A stretch of DNA of 40,358 nucleotides from Syntrophaceae bacterium. Lineage in GTDB: Bacteria; Desulfobacterota; BSN033; UBA1163. The stretch covers positions 1-40,358 of the forward strand of contig JACAEX010000072.1 in the NCBI GenBank assembly GCA_013388635.1, given 5' to 3'. The translations under genes were made by a program, and so were the position numbers. Each line of letters opens with the position of its first letter. Within the stretch, counting starts at the first letter, position 1. The notes under the pieces were generated by a model. That model did not search any database. It was not told the DNA's origin and saw nothing but the letters and a program-made list of their open reading frames with translations. Of the stretch, positions 23,885 through 32,420 are shown piece after piece.

Positions 23885-24706
23885 TTACCCGAGCTTTTCC
23901 CCCAATTCTTTCGATCTCCGCGCTGCTGCCATGACCGCATCGATCAGGATTTTGCGCAGGCCCCCCTCTTCGAGTTTGTAAAGCCCTGCCGCCGTGGTCC
24001 CTCCTGGAGAGGTGACCCTCTCCCGGAGCAGTGCGGGATGCTCCCCGGTCTCAAAGAGGAGTCTCGCAGAACCGGCCACGGTTTGCATGGCCAGGGTTAA
24101 GGCTTGAGCGCGTGTCATCCCCAGATGGACGCCAGCATCGGCCAGGGCCTCGATCACCAGGAAGATATAGGCGGGGCCGCTGCCGCTCAGTCCGGTCACG
24201 GCATCCATCAACGATTCATTGAGGATGATCGATTTTCCGACACAGTCGAAGATGGACCTGGCCAGCTGGAGATCGTCCTCGGTGGCGAGAGTCCCAGGAG
24301 CAATGGCCGAGGCGCCTTCCCGAACAAGGACAGCGATATTGGGCATGACCCGGACGAGACGGAGCTGCTTTCGGGCATAGGCCTCGATCACACGAAGAGG
24401 TACGCCCGCTGCGATCGAGATGATCAGTTTGGATGGGTTTAGGGCTTCTGAAACCTCCTCGATCACCTCCTTCATCGATTGGGGTTTGACACAGAGGAGG
24501 ATCAGATCGCATTGGGCCGAGAGACGGCTATTATCCGGAGCCCTTTTGATTCCATACTTCCTTTCGATGGAGAGCAGCCTCTCTCCGTCGGCGTCGAAAG
24601 CAAATACCTTTTCGGGCTCGGCGAATTTCGCCTTCAACAATCCAGCAATTAATGCCTCGCCCATATTGCCCGTTCCGATGAACCCGATCGGTTCTCTTTT
24701 TTTCAT
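23885..24706 (-). CDS. proC: Pyrroline-5-carboxylate reductase
   Basis: Last step of proline synthesis: NAD(P)H reduction of pyrroline-5-carboxylate. The 273-residue protein has the N-terminal Rossmann loop IGFIGTGNMGEALIAG (7-22). The C-terminal dimer domain has the signature SGSGPAYIFLVIEALADAGV and RVTSPGGTTAAGL. LLCVKPQSMKEVIEE and VRVMPNIAVLVREGA are other typical blocks. The ATG at 24704-24706 follows GGAGGG by 6 bases; a TTG six bases earlier is less likely. Confidence 0.96.
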   Translation of the reverse strand: MKKREPIGFIGTGNMGEALIAGLLKAKFAEPEKVFAFDADGERLLSIERKYGIKRAPDNSRLSAQCDLILLCVKPQSMKEVIEEVSEALNPSKLIISIAAGVPLRVIEAYARKQLRLVRVMPNIAVLVREGASAIAPGTLATEDDLQLARSIFDCVGKSIILNESLMDAVTGLSGSGPAYIFLVIEALADAGVHLGMTRAQALTLAMQTVAGSARLLFETGEHPALLRERVTSPGGTTAAGLYKLEEGGLRKILIDAVMAAARRSKELGEKLG

Positions 24707-24772
24707 ATCCAACCCTCCAGATGGAGTCGACTCTCTTTTATCATAGCCCGTCTCTTTTTTCTATCATAAAAT

Positions 24773-24803
24773 TTGACAAAAATCATTTCGGTTAATGTAA
24801 AAT
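24773..24803 (+). promoter_or_regulatory. Candidate promoter for the PAS histidine kinase gene
   Basis: TTGACA at 24773-24778 is followed by TGTAAA (17-base spacing) or TAAAAT (19-base spacing) at 24796-24803. It leaves a leader of about 115 bases before the kinase start, where I see no structured element. Confidence 0.45.
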
Positions 24804-24925
24804 GGGTAGGTGGCTTCAAGTCAGAGAGAAGCGCCTCCCTGCCGAGGCTTTAAGAGTTTCGTGAGGCTATTCGGAAGAACTGGACTTTTGAGACTTTTGA
24901 GAAGGAGAGAGAGGTGGTTTGAGCT

Positions 24926-27232
24926 ATGGAAAAGGGTGCGGATGATGAATTACTCAGACAGAGGGTAGCCGATCTGGAGAACCGGCTAAAGGCCTATGAG
25001 GGAGGGGGCAGCCGGGAGAATGTCCAGGAGCTGAACAGGCGTCTGGAGAAGATCGTCGAGATGGGGGACGATGGGATCATCGTCTTCGATGAGAATTACC
25101 GGATCGAATTTGCCAATACCGTTGCCTCCGAACTGACCGGCTATTCCAGAGGGGAACTGTTGGGCATGGATTTCAGGAAACTCCTCGACCAAAGGGATAT
25201 CGGTTATCTTGCCCGGATGCATTCCGAGGTAGGGACCGATGAGAGCAAGCGGGTCTGCACAGAGATGGAGGTGCTGACCCGAGAGGGGAGAAGATGGGAT
25301 GCGGAGGTCTGCATCACCGTTTCGAAGATGGAAAAAGGTGGGGTGGAGACCTATGCCTACCTGAGGGATATCACAGAGAGAAAAAGGATGGAGAGGCAGA
25401 TCCGGGAGGCCACGAAACGGTTTGAAAAGATTGCGGAGATGGGGGATGATGGGATCATCGTCTTCGATGAAGAGTCCAGGATCGAATTTGCGAATCAGAG
25501 GGCAGCCGAGATCCTGGGGCTTCCGAAAGATCAGATCCTCGGCCAGGGATTCTTCTCCCTGATCGGAAAGAGGGATGAGGAGTTTCTGGAGGAGATGGTG
25601 ATGCGGGGAGAGGGCCTGGGACAGAAGGTCTGTATTGAGATGTCGCTCCACACCCCGCAGGATCAGGTCAAAGAGGCAGAGGTCTGCATCGCCCCAACCC
25701 GATCGGACGACGGCCGGATTAAGACCTATGCCTATATCCGGGATATTACGGAGAGGAAGCGATTTGAGAATGAGTTGAGAGAGTCGGAGGAAAAGTATCG
25801 AAACCTCTTCGAGAGGGTTCGCCATGGCCTCTTCATCAGCACCAAGGAGGGGCGTTTTATCGACTGCAACCAGGCCTTGCTCGATATGGCGGGATACTCG
25901 GATAAGGAGGAGTTTCTGAAGATCGATATCGCCAAGGACCTTTATGTCAACGCGCAAGATCGGAAGACCTTTCAAAGGCTGATCGAAAAGCAGGGATTCG
26001 TCAAGGATCTGGAGGTCGAGTTTAAGAAGAAGAGCGGCGAGAAGATCACCGTCCTCCTCACCGCCCATACGAAGAGGGATGAGAAGGGGAGGGTTATTGG
26101 ATATGAGGGTCTCAACATCGACATCTCAGAACGAAAGAGGATGGAGAGGGAGTTGAAAGAGGCGAATGAATTTCTGATGAATCTGATCGAGAGTTCGGTC
26201 GACGGGATCATCGTGACGGATATGAAAGGGGACATCCTGATCTTCAATAAGGGGGCAGAGAACATCCTGGGCTATAAGGCGGAGGAGGTGGTGGGCAAGA
26301 TGAACATCCGAAGCATCTATGAGTCCGGGATGGCCAAAGAGGTGATGGAGAAAATGAGAAGCCCGGATTTTGGAGGGGTGGGCAAATTGACTTCCTTTCC
26401 CATCCTCCACCGGAGGAAGGACGGGGAGCTGATCGAGGGGGATCTTTCCGCATCGATCGTCTATGACGAGAATGGGAAGGAGATCGCCAGCATCGGGATC
26501 TTCAAAGACCTCAGGGAAAGGTTGAGAATGGAGAGGGAGCTTCAGAAGACACAGCAGGCCCTTCTCCAGTCAGAAAAGCTGGCAGCGATGGGCAGGCTCA
26601 CCTCCCAGATCGCTCACGAGCTGAACAATCCCATCTATGGCATTATGAACACGCTGGAACTGCTCAAGACCGAGATCCCGCCGGAGAGCAAACGGAGAAA
26701 GATCTTAGAACTCTCGCTCTCAGAGACCCAGAGGCTGGCAGAGATGTTGCGAAACATGCTCAGTTTTTCCAAGCCTGAAGAAGAGAAGCGGAGACCCATC
26801 AAAATAAACGATCTGATCGAAGGGATTCTCCTGGTGATGGAGAAGCAGATGAAGGAGGCAAATATCAAGGTCACTACAGAATTTGACGATGAAATCCCAG
26901 AGGTGATGGCCTCCACCAATCAGATGAGGCAGGTGTTGCTCAACATGTTGAAGAATGCGAAGGAGGCCATGCCAAAAGGAGGGACCCTGACCGTCCGAAC
27001 GGGCAAGGAAGATCATCATGTTTTAGTCCATATCCAGGATACAGGGGTGGGAATCCCAGAGGAGATCAAGGATAAGATATTCGAGGCGTTCTTCACCACG
27101 AAGTTGAAGGTGAAAGGGGTTGGATTGGGGCTCTCGGTCTGTTATGGCATTGTCAAAGACCATGGTGGTGAGATCACCGTGGAAAGCGAAGAGGGAAAAG
27201 GTACGACCTTCACGATCCGGTTGCCGGTCTGA
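24926..27232 (+). CDS. Soluble multi-PAS sensor histidine kinase
   Basis: A 768-residue kinase with no membrane segment, so it probably senses a cytoplasmic signal. Four PAS domains are visible: about 35-150, 160-275, 285-400 and 410-530, each ending in the D-I-(T/S)-E-R-K-R-type linker or a relative. PAS1 and PAS2 are close copies (both contain KI-x-EMGDDGIIVFDE) and each has a Cys pair 18 residues apart: Cys111/Cys129 and Cys236/Cys254. The HisKA H-box is SQIAHELNNPIYGIMN with His564. The ATPase domain has the N-box near 673-681, DTGVGI at 705-710, FFTTK at 722-726 and GVGLGL at 731-736. No response regulator is adjacent; the HTH-receiver protein 7 kb away is a possible but unproven partner. 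Confidence 0.93.
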   Translation: MEKGADDELLRQRVADLENRLKAYEGGGSRENVQELNRRLEKIVEMGDDGIIVFDENYRIEFANTVASELTGYSRGELLGMDFRKLLDQRDIGYLARMHSEVGTDESKRVCTEMEVLTREGRRWDAEVCITVSKMEKGGVETYAYLRDITERKRMERQIREATKRFEKIAEMGDDGIIVFDEESRIEFANQRAAEILGLPKDQILGQGFFSLIGKRDEEFLEEMVMRGEGLGQKVCIEMSLHTPQDQVKEAEVCIAPTRSDDGRIKTYAYIRDITERKRFENELRESEEKYRNLFERVRHGLFISTKEGRFIDCNQALLDMAGYSDKEEFLKIDIAKDLYVNAQDRKTFQRLIEKQGFVKDLEVEFKKKSGEKITVLLTAHTKRDEKGRVIGYEGLNIDISERKRMERELKEANEFLMNLIESSVDGIIVTDMKGDILIFNKGAENILGYKAEEVVGKMNIRSIYESGMAKEVMEKMRSPDFGGVGKLTSFPILHRRKDGELIEGDLSASIVYDENGKEIASIGIFKDLRERLRMERELQKTQQALLQSEKLAAMGRLTSQIAHELNNPIYGIMNTLELLKTEIPPESKRRKILELSLSETQRLAEMLRNMLSFSKPEEEKRRPIKINDLIEGILLVMEKQMKEANIKVTTEFDDEIPEVMASTNQMRQVLLNMLKNAKEAMPKGGTLTVRTGKEDHHVLVHIQDTGVGIPEEIKDKIFEAFFTTKLKVKGVGLGLSVCYGIVKDHGGEITVESEEGKGTTFTIRLPV

Positions 27233-27503
27233 AGAGGAGATCACAAGCGCTTTGTCGATACGAATGAGACACCTATCCTTGAGGTGAAGAGTTTTTTTCT
27301 CCTTCCCGCGGTTTTTTCTCATCCGGACTCCATCGAAACGTCTTTTTTTCAAACCTCTCCCGCCGGTCTTCTTAAGCCAATGGCAGAGATCAATTATTGA
27401 CAAACGGTTGTGAATACCGCATACATTACCGGGGACTCCTTTCGGAGGAAGCGAATGGTGGGAAGACAAAAATCTTAAACGAGCGAAGAGGAGGTCATTG
27501 AAG
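27233..27503. other. Gap between the kinase and acs genes, with candidate acs promoter
   Basis: The longest gap in the window. TTGACA at about 27398-27403 is followed after 17-19 bases by CATACATT, a partial -10. The leader then contains a small CTCC/GGAG hairpin and the acs ribosome site GAGGAGG. The first half of the gap (27233-27390) shows several T-runs but no clear hairpin. No riboswitch class was recognised. Confidence 0.45.
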
Positions 27504-29474
27504 ATGGAGAAGAAAGGGGTCGTTTCAACATTAGATGAGACGAAAGTTTATGAACCTGCTGACGGGGTGAAGATGAAGGCCTATATTAAGAACATGGATG
27601 AATACAGGAAGTTGTATGAAAGGTCCATTGCAGATCCCGAAGGGTTCTGGGCGGAACTCGCCGAACAACTCGACTGGTATAAGAAATGGGATAAGGTTTT
27701 GCAGTGGGACTTTAACAAACCCGAGATCAAATGGTTTGCCGGCGGAAAGCTCAATGCCAGTTATAACTGCCTTGATCGACATCTGAACACCTGGAGAAGC
27801 AACAAGGTGGCATTGATCTGGCAGGGCGAGCCTCTCGAAGAGAACAGGATCTTTACCTATCAACAGCTTCACTACCATGTCTGTAAGTTCGCCAATGTGT
27901 TGAAGAAGTTCGGTGTGAAAAAAGGAGACCGGGTTTCGATCTACTTACCCATGATCCCAGAACTCCCGATCGCCATGCTGGCTTGTGCGAGGATCGGGGC
28001 CATTCATAGCGTTGTATTTGGAGGATTTAGCTCCGAGGCCCTTCGGGATCGGATCAATGATTGTGGATCAAAGGTTCTGATCACCGCGGACGGCTACTAC
28101 AGAAATGGGAGGATCGTTCAGAACAAGGTCAATGCCAATGAGGCGCTCAAGGAATGTCCCGGCGTGGAGAAGGTGATCGTGGTCAAGAGGCTGGGGATCG
28201 ATGTGCCCTTTGAGAGAGAGAGGGATGTCTGGTGGCATGAAGAGATGGCGAGGGGGGATATCAAGCTCTCTTGTGAGCCTGCGGTGATGGATGCAGAAGA
28301 CATCCTTTTCATCCTTTACACGAGCGGAAGCACGGGCAAGCCGAAGGGGGTCATCCATACCACAGGAGGATACCTGCTCTTTGTTTATCAGACGCTGAAA
28401 TGGGTTTTTGATCTCAAAGACGAAGATGTCTTCTTCTGCACCGCGGACATCGGATGGGTGACGGGGCATAGCTATGTCGTTTATGGGCCCCTCGCGCTCG
28501 GGGCAACCAGCCTCATGTTTGAAGGCGTTCCCACCTATCCCCACCCTGACAGATTCTGGGAGATTGTGGAGCGATATCGGGTGAGCGTCTTCTATACCGC
28601 TCCCACTGCGATCCGGGCACTGATGAGGGAGGGTGAAGAATGGGTGAAGCGAAGAGGGGTCTCGAGCCTGAGGCTTCTCGGTTCGGTCGGTGAGCCGATC
28701 AATCCGGAGGCCTGGAGGTGGTACTACGTCAATGTCGGACAGGAGAGATGTCCGATTATGGATACCTGGTGGCAGACGGAGACCGGAGGATTTCTGATCA
28801 GCCCTCTACCGATCACCCCGCTCAAACCTGGATCGGCAACCTTTCCTTTTCCTGGCGTCCTTCCTAAGATCCTCAGGGAGGATGGAAGCGAGTGCGAGGT
28901 CGAGGAGGGAGGATCTCTGGTCATCGCCAGGCCATGGCCTGGAATGCTGAGGGGATTCTGGAACGATACCAATCGCAAGAGGTTCAAAGAGACCTATTTT
29001 ACGATCTTCCCCGGCTATTATTTTACAGGGGATGGAGCGAAAAAGGACGCAGACGGTTATTTCTGGCTGATGGGGAGGATCGACGATGTGATCAATGTCT
29101 CCGGGCATCGCATAGGCACAGCAGAAGTAGAGAGCGCCCTTGTCTCCCATCCCGCAGTGGCAGAGGCGGCCGTGATCGGCATCCCCCACGAGGTGAAGGG
29201 TCAGGGGATCTATGCCTTCGTCACTTTGAAGACCGGAGTGAAGAGCAGCGAGGAGTTACGGAAAGAACTTCTCGGCCACGTGAGAAAGGTGATCGGTCCG
29301 ATCGCCACGCCGGACAAGCTCCAGTTTGCCGACGCCCTTCCTAAGACAAGAAGCGGCAAGATCATGAGAAGGATATTGAGAAAGATTGCGGAGGGGAGGA
29401 TCGAAGAGTTGGGCGACACCTCCACGCTTACCGATCCCGGCGTGGTGATCCAGCTGGCTGGAGAGAGATTGTGA
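27504..29474 (+). CDS. acs: Acetyl-CoA synthetase (AMP-forming)
   Basis: Activates acetate to acetyl-CoA through acetyl-AMP. The 656-residue length is normal for Acs. The phosphate loop [11 protein letters not shown] is at 272-282. [16 protein letters not shown] with the active-site Trp region, then [18 protein letters not shown] and [18 protein letters not shown], follow in the standard order. The C-terminal [11 protein letters not shown] carries Lys619, the residue acetylated to switch off Acs in other bacteria. The ATG at 27504 is preceded by AGGAGG at ten bases; TTG 27498 is the alternative. A GNAT-domain fusion protein encoded 1 kb downstream could in principle modify Lys619. Confidence 0.95.
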   Translation: MEKKGVVSTLDETKVYEPADGVKMKAYIKNMDEYRKLYERSIADPEGFWAELAEQLDWYKKWDKVLQWDFNKPEIKWFAGGKLNASYNCLDRHLNTWRSNKVALIWQGEPLEENRIFTYQQLHYHVCKFANVLKKFGVKKGDRVSIYLPMIPELPIAMLACARIGAIHSVVFGGFSSEALRDRINDCGSKVLITADGYYRNGRIVQNKVNANEALKECPGVEKVIVVKRLGIDVPFERERDVWWHEEMARGDIKLSCEPAVMDAEDILFILYTSGSTGKPKGVIHTTGGYLLFVYQTLKWVFDLKDEDVFFCTADIGWVTGHSYVVYGPLALGATSLMFEGVPTYPHPDRFWEIVERYRVSVFYTAPTAIRALMREGEEWVKRRGVSSLRLLGSVGEPINPEAWRWYYVNVGQERCPIMDTWWQTETGGFLISPLPITPLKPGSATFPFPGVLPKILREDGSECEVEEGGSLVIARPWPGMLRGFWNDTNRKRFKETYFTIFPGYYFTGDGAKKDADGYFWLMGRIDDVINVSGHRIGTAEVESALVSHPAVAEAAVIGIPHEVKGQGIYAFVTLKTGVKSSEELRKELLGHVRKVIGPIATPDKLQFADALPKTRSGKIMRRILRKIAEGRIEELGDTSTLTDPGVVIQLAGERL

Positions 29475-29518
29475 TCTGATCTGAGCGTGAGGATTCAGCT
29501 TGGGTGCGGGTATCATAA

Positions 29519-29594
29519 CCAATGACCGGTAATCAAATAGCCACCGGCATTTCGAACTCCGATCACAGACATCGTTTGATTATTCGGTAATTGG
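29519..29594. repeat. Imperfect inverted repeat before the unknown gene
   Basis: CCAATGACCGGTAATCAAA (29519-29537) is matched in inverse orientation by TTTGATTATTCGGTAATTGG (29575-29594), with a few mismatches. The repeat takes up the middle of the 132-base gap after acs. Confidence 0.6.
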
Positions 29595-29606
29595 AATTTC
29601 TGAACG

Positions 29607-30407
29607 ATGACCTTCACCATTGCGAAGCTCAACCGATTTCCCAAGGAAGAGCGAAACCGAATCTACCTTCGGCTCGTCCCTGAATCGATATTTGAGAGGT
29701 TTCAGATTGACCGCAGGACCCTGAGAAATCAGTTCGGCGAAAGGGTGGTCAGGGGGATCTTTCCCCCTGACGACAATTTCGGATGCATCGAAGTGAAGTA
29801 CCGATCGGAGGACCGGGACTGCATCTTTTCGTGTCAGGTTTCTCTCGAGGCCTTCATGCAGAGCCTCCACCTCGACTTTCTGATCATCAACAACCCTTTT
29901 TCAGAGCGGTTTAACATCGATGTTGACGACCAGGGCAGAGATACCCTCTTCGGGATAAGATTGAGAAATATCCCTGAAGAGATCCGATCTATGGAGGCAG
30001 GGCTTGCCCCTGGAATGGTCAGGCCAGGCCTGAGGCTGGTGAAGGAGTTCGTCGGCTGTCTGGATGGTTTCATGGACCTGTTGGGGCTTAAGACCATTAC
30101 GATCGGCGCCTTCTTCTACCACAATGCCGTCATCTGGGAAAGATACGGGTTCGGCTACTTCAGGGGTCGCAAGGTCATGGAAAGGATCCATAGGGAATTT
30201 CAACCTGGAGGGATGCTCTACGAAAAGATCGATGATTCGACCCCCTTCCGCAGAAAGGGCATGGAACGCACCATCCGGGGCAGGAGCTGGGCCATCCACG
30301 ATGGCGTCTATCTGGAAGCCTTTGGTGAAGAGTGGGAGAGCCCTGTGATGTACCGGATGCTGGGAAAGGACTTCAAGGTCAATACGTTTCCCGGGCAGAT
30401 CTATTAG
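29607..30407 (+). CDS. Hypothetical protein, 266 residues, family not recognised
   Basis: The reading frame is long and has the codon style of its neighbours, so it is probably a real gene. I do not recognise the family. It looks soluble and mixed alpha/beta. Notable segments are KEERNRIYLRLVPESIFERF near the N-terminus, CQVSLEAFMQSLHLDFLIIN, and a C-terminal region with NAVIWERYGFGYFRGRKVME, faintly like the substrate-side end of acetyltransferases but without an acetyl-CoA loop. An Arg-rich stretch (RRKGMERTIRGRSW) precedes the end. No good ribosome site precedes the ATG at 29607. Its last 29 bases overlap the 3' end of the convergent CoA-transferase/GNAT gene. Confidence 0.7.
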   Translation: MTFTIAKLNRFPKEERNRIYLRLVPESIFERFQIDRRTLRNQFGERVVRGIFPPDDNFGCIEVKYRSEDRDCIFSCQVSLEAFMQSLHLDFLIINNPFSERFNIDVDDQGRDTLFGIRLRNIPEEIRSMEAGLAPGMVRPGLRLVKEFVGCLDGFMDLLGLKTITIGAFFYHNAVIWERYGFGYFRGRKVMERIHREFQPGGMLYEKIDDSTPFRRKGMERTIRGRSWAIHDGVYLEAFGEEWESPVMYRMLGKDFKVNTFPGQIY

Positions 30408-32280
30408 AGGAAAGAAAGGCCATCTTCAGTTCATACACGCCTTCTTCCCGTCTCTTTTCGATCTCGAATCCCATCTTTTCAAAGAGATGGAGCATCGGTC
30501 TGTTTTCAACCAGGACCTCCGCAGAGAAACCGAGAAGTCCCTGTCTCTTTGCTAAGTAGGTCAGATAGGCCAGCAGTTCGGTGCCGATCCCTCTGTTCTG
30601 ACTGTCGTCCCTGACGGCAAACGCAACCTCTGCGGTATGGTTTGTCTCGTCGATGCTATACTGGCCCACGCCTAAGACCTCCTCCTTCTCCCCTTTCTGA
30701 ATCACGGCGAGGATCACCATCTGCCTTGTATAGTCGATCACCACAAATTCCTGGAGACGCTCGTGGGGCATATCCGTCCGCACGGAGATGAACCTTCGGT
30801 AGAGGCTATTGTCCGAAAGGGAATAGAAGAAGTCCTTCAGCAGCGGTTCATCGCTCATCCTGACAGGTCGGAGAAGAATCTCCATGCCCGTCTTTGTTGT
30901 TCGGTAGACCTCCAGGTGCTCGGGATATTCACCTTTCTCTCCGGCGATGAAGGCCTGATCCTTGAAGATCAAGTTTCTCTTTTTTGCCTCTTCGATGAGC
31001 CAGGGGCGAAAGGTCGGGTGGGCGATGGAGATCAATGCCATGGCCCTTTCTCGGAGGTTCTTTCCCTGAAGATAGGCAATCCCGTATTCCGTGACAACAT
31101 AGTAAACATCGCCGCGGTGGAGCGTCACCCCTGCCCCTTCCCTCAGGAAAGGGACGATCCTCGAAACCCTGCCGCCCTCTGCCGTAGAGGGCATCGCCAG
31201 AATGGTTTTCCCATGTCGGGATAAGACAGCTCCCCTCATAAAGTCGGCCTGCCCTCCGATGCCGCTGTAGAGCAGGCTCCCGATCGATTCGGCCGTGGCC
31301 TGACCCGTCAGGTCGATCTCCAAGGCCGTGTTGATCGCTGTCATCGGATCGTGCTGGGCGATCACCAGAGGGTTGTTGGTATAGTCTATCGTTCGAAACT
31401 CAATGGCAGGGTTATCATGGATATATTCGTAAGTCTCCTTTCTCCCCATACAGAAAGCGGCCACCGTCTTACCCCGATGGATGCTCTTCCTTGTATTGTC
31501 GATCACGCGTCTCTTCATCAGCTCCACGATCCCGTCGGTCAGCAGCTCGGTGTGAACGCCCAGATGTCGCTTCTGGTTGAGATTGGAAAGGATCGCATTC
31601 GGGATGCTCCCGTACCCGACCTGAATCGTCTCTCCGTCCTGGATGAGACGGGAGACATACTTTCCGATCTGTTGGGCAATATCGCTTTCCGCCTCTGAGA
31701 TATATTCCAGGATCGGTTCATCATAAGGGATGATGAAATCGACATCGTCCATATGGACGAACCCATCGCCGTGAACGCGCGGCATCTCTGAGTTGACCTG
31801 GGCGATGACCAGCGAGGCCTTGTCGGCAGCGGCCTTGACAATATCCACACTCACTCCAAGGCTCATATAGCCGTGGTCGTCAGGAGGGGAGGTCTGAATG
31901 AGGGCCACGTCAATTGGAACAAGGCCGCGATAAAAGAGATCCGGAACCTTTGAAAGGAAGATCGGGGTATAGTCGGCAACCCCCTTGTTCACCGCTTCCC
32001 TGGTGTTGTTGGCGATGAAGAAGGAGTTATGGCGGAAGTTCTGCCTGAACTTCTCATCTGCATAGGGGGCGATCCCGAGGGCCCATACCTGAAAGACCTC
32101 CGCATCAAAAAAGGCGGTGGGATGAGATTCGACATAACGGATCAAAGCGCGGACGAGGTATTGAGGCTCGCCGCAGCCCGTGCCGATGAATATCCGGTCT
32201 CCGCGCTGGATATGGCTGAATATCCTCTCCTCCGATTCAAACTTTTCCGGATAGGTCTTCTTGATCTCCTCAATATCCAC
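30379..32280 (-). CDS. Acetyl-CoA hydrolase/CoA-transferase fused to a C-terminal GNAT acetyltransferase
   Basis: A 633-residue two-domain protein. Residues 10-440 match the acetyl-CoA hydrolase/4-hydroxybutyrate CoA-transferase family: GVHTELLTDGIVEL with the likely catalytic Glu245, SGIGGQADFMRGA at 339-351 and AMPSTAEGGRVSRIVP at 362-377. Residues 466-622 form a GNAT domain with the acetyl-CoA loop QNRGIGTELL at 561-570 and NRPMLHLFEKMGFE before the last strand. The first domain should move CoA between acetate and another acid or hydrolyse acyl-CoA; the second may acetylate a protein Lys or a small amine. The start is GTG at 32278-32280 after GGGGGGA. It is divergent from the acyl-CoA ligase and lies close to acs. 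Confidence 0.9.
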   Translation of the reverse strand: MDIEEIKKTYPEKFESEERIFSHIQRGDRIFIGTGCGEPQYLVRALIRYVESHPTAFFDAEVFQVWALGIAPYADEKFRQNFRHNSFFIANNTREAVNKGVADYTPIFLSKVPDLFYRGLVPIDVALIQTSPPDDHGYMSLGVSVDIVKAAADKASLVIAQVNSEMPRVHGDGFVHMDDVDFIIPYDEPILEYISEAESDIAQQIGKYVSRLIQDGETIQVGYGSIPNAILSNLNQKRHLGVHTELLTDGIVELMKRRVIDNTRKSIHRGKTVAAFCMGRKETYEYIHDNPAIEFRTIDYTNNPLVIAQHDPMTAINTALEIDLTGQATAESIGSLLYSGIGGQADFMRGAVLSRHGKTILAMPSTAEGGRVSRIVPFLREGAGVTLHRGDVYYVVTEYGIAYLQGKNLRERAMALISIAHPTFRPWLIEEAKKRNLIFKDQAFIAGEKGEYPEHLEVYRTTKTGMEILLRPVRMSDEPLLKDFFYSLSDNSLYRRFISVRTDMPHERLQEFVVIDYTRQMVILAVIQKGEKEEVLGVGQYSIDETNHTAEVAFAVRDDSQNRGIGTELLAYLTYLAKRQGLLGFSAEVLVENRPMLHLFEKMGFEIEKRREEGVYELKMAFLSSNRSARETY

Positions 32281-32420
32281 GGAAGTCCCCCCATCAATTT
32301 CCTTCAGGTTTAATCATATCAGATTTTGTGTAAAATGCCCATCCCGGAAAGGGGGGAAGAGAATCTGGTGGACTTTTAACCTCAGAAGATTGTATGAATA
32401 AGTCCAGGAGGGGGGGAACG

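Noticed and set aside
24986-26068. A 360-residue open frame on the minus strand inside the histidine kinase gene
   Set aside because: It is the antisense of a clearly identified PAS region, has no recognisable motif and no ribosome site. Long antisense frames are common opposite repetitive, GA-rich coding sequence.
27398-27503. Riboswitch in the acs leader
   Set aside because: Only a four-base stem is visible, and the sequence matches no class I know.
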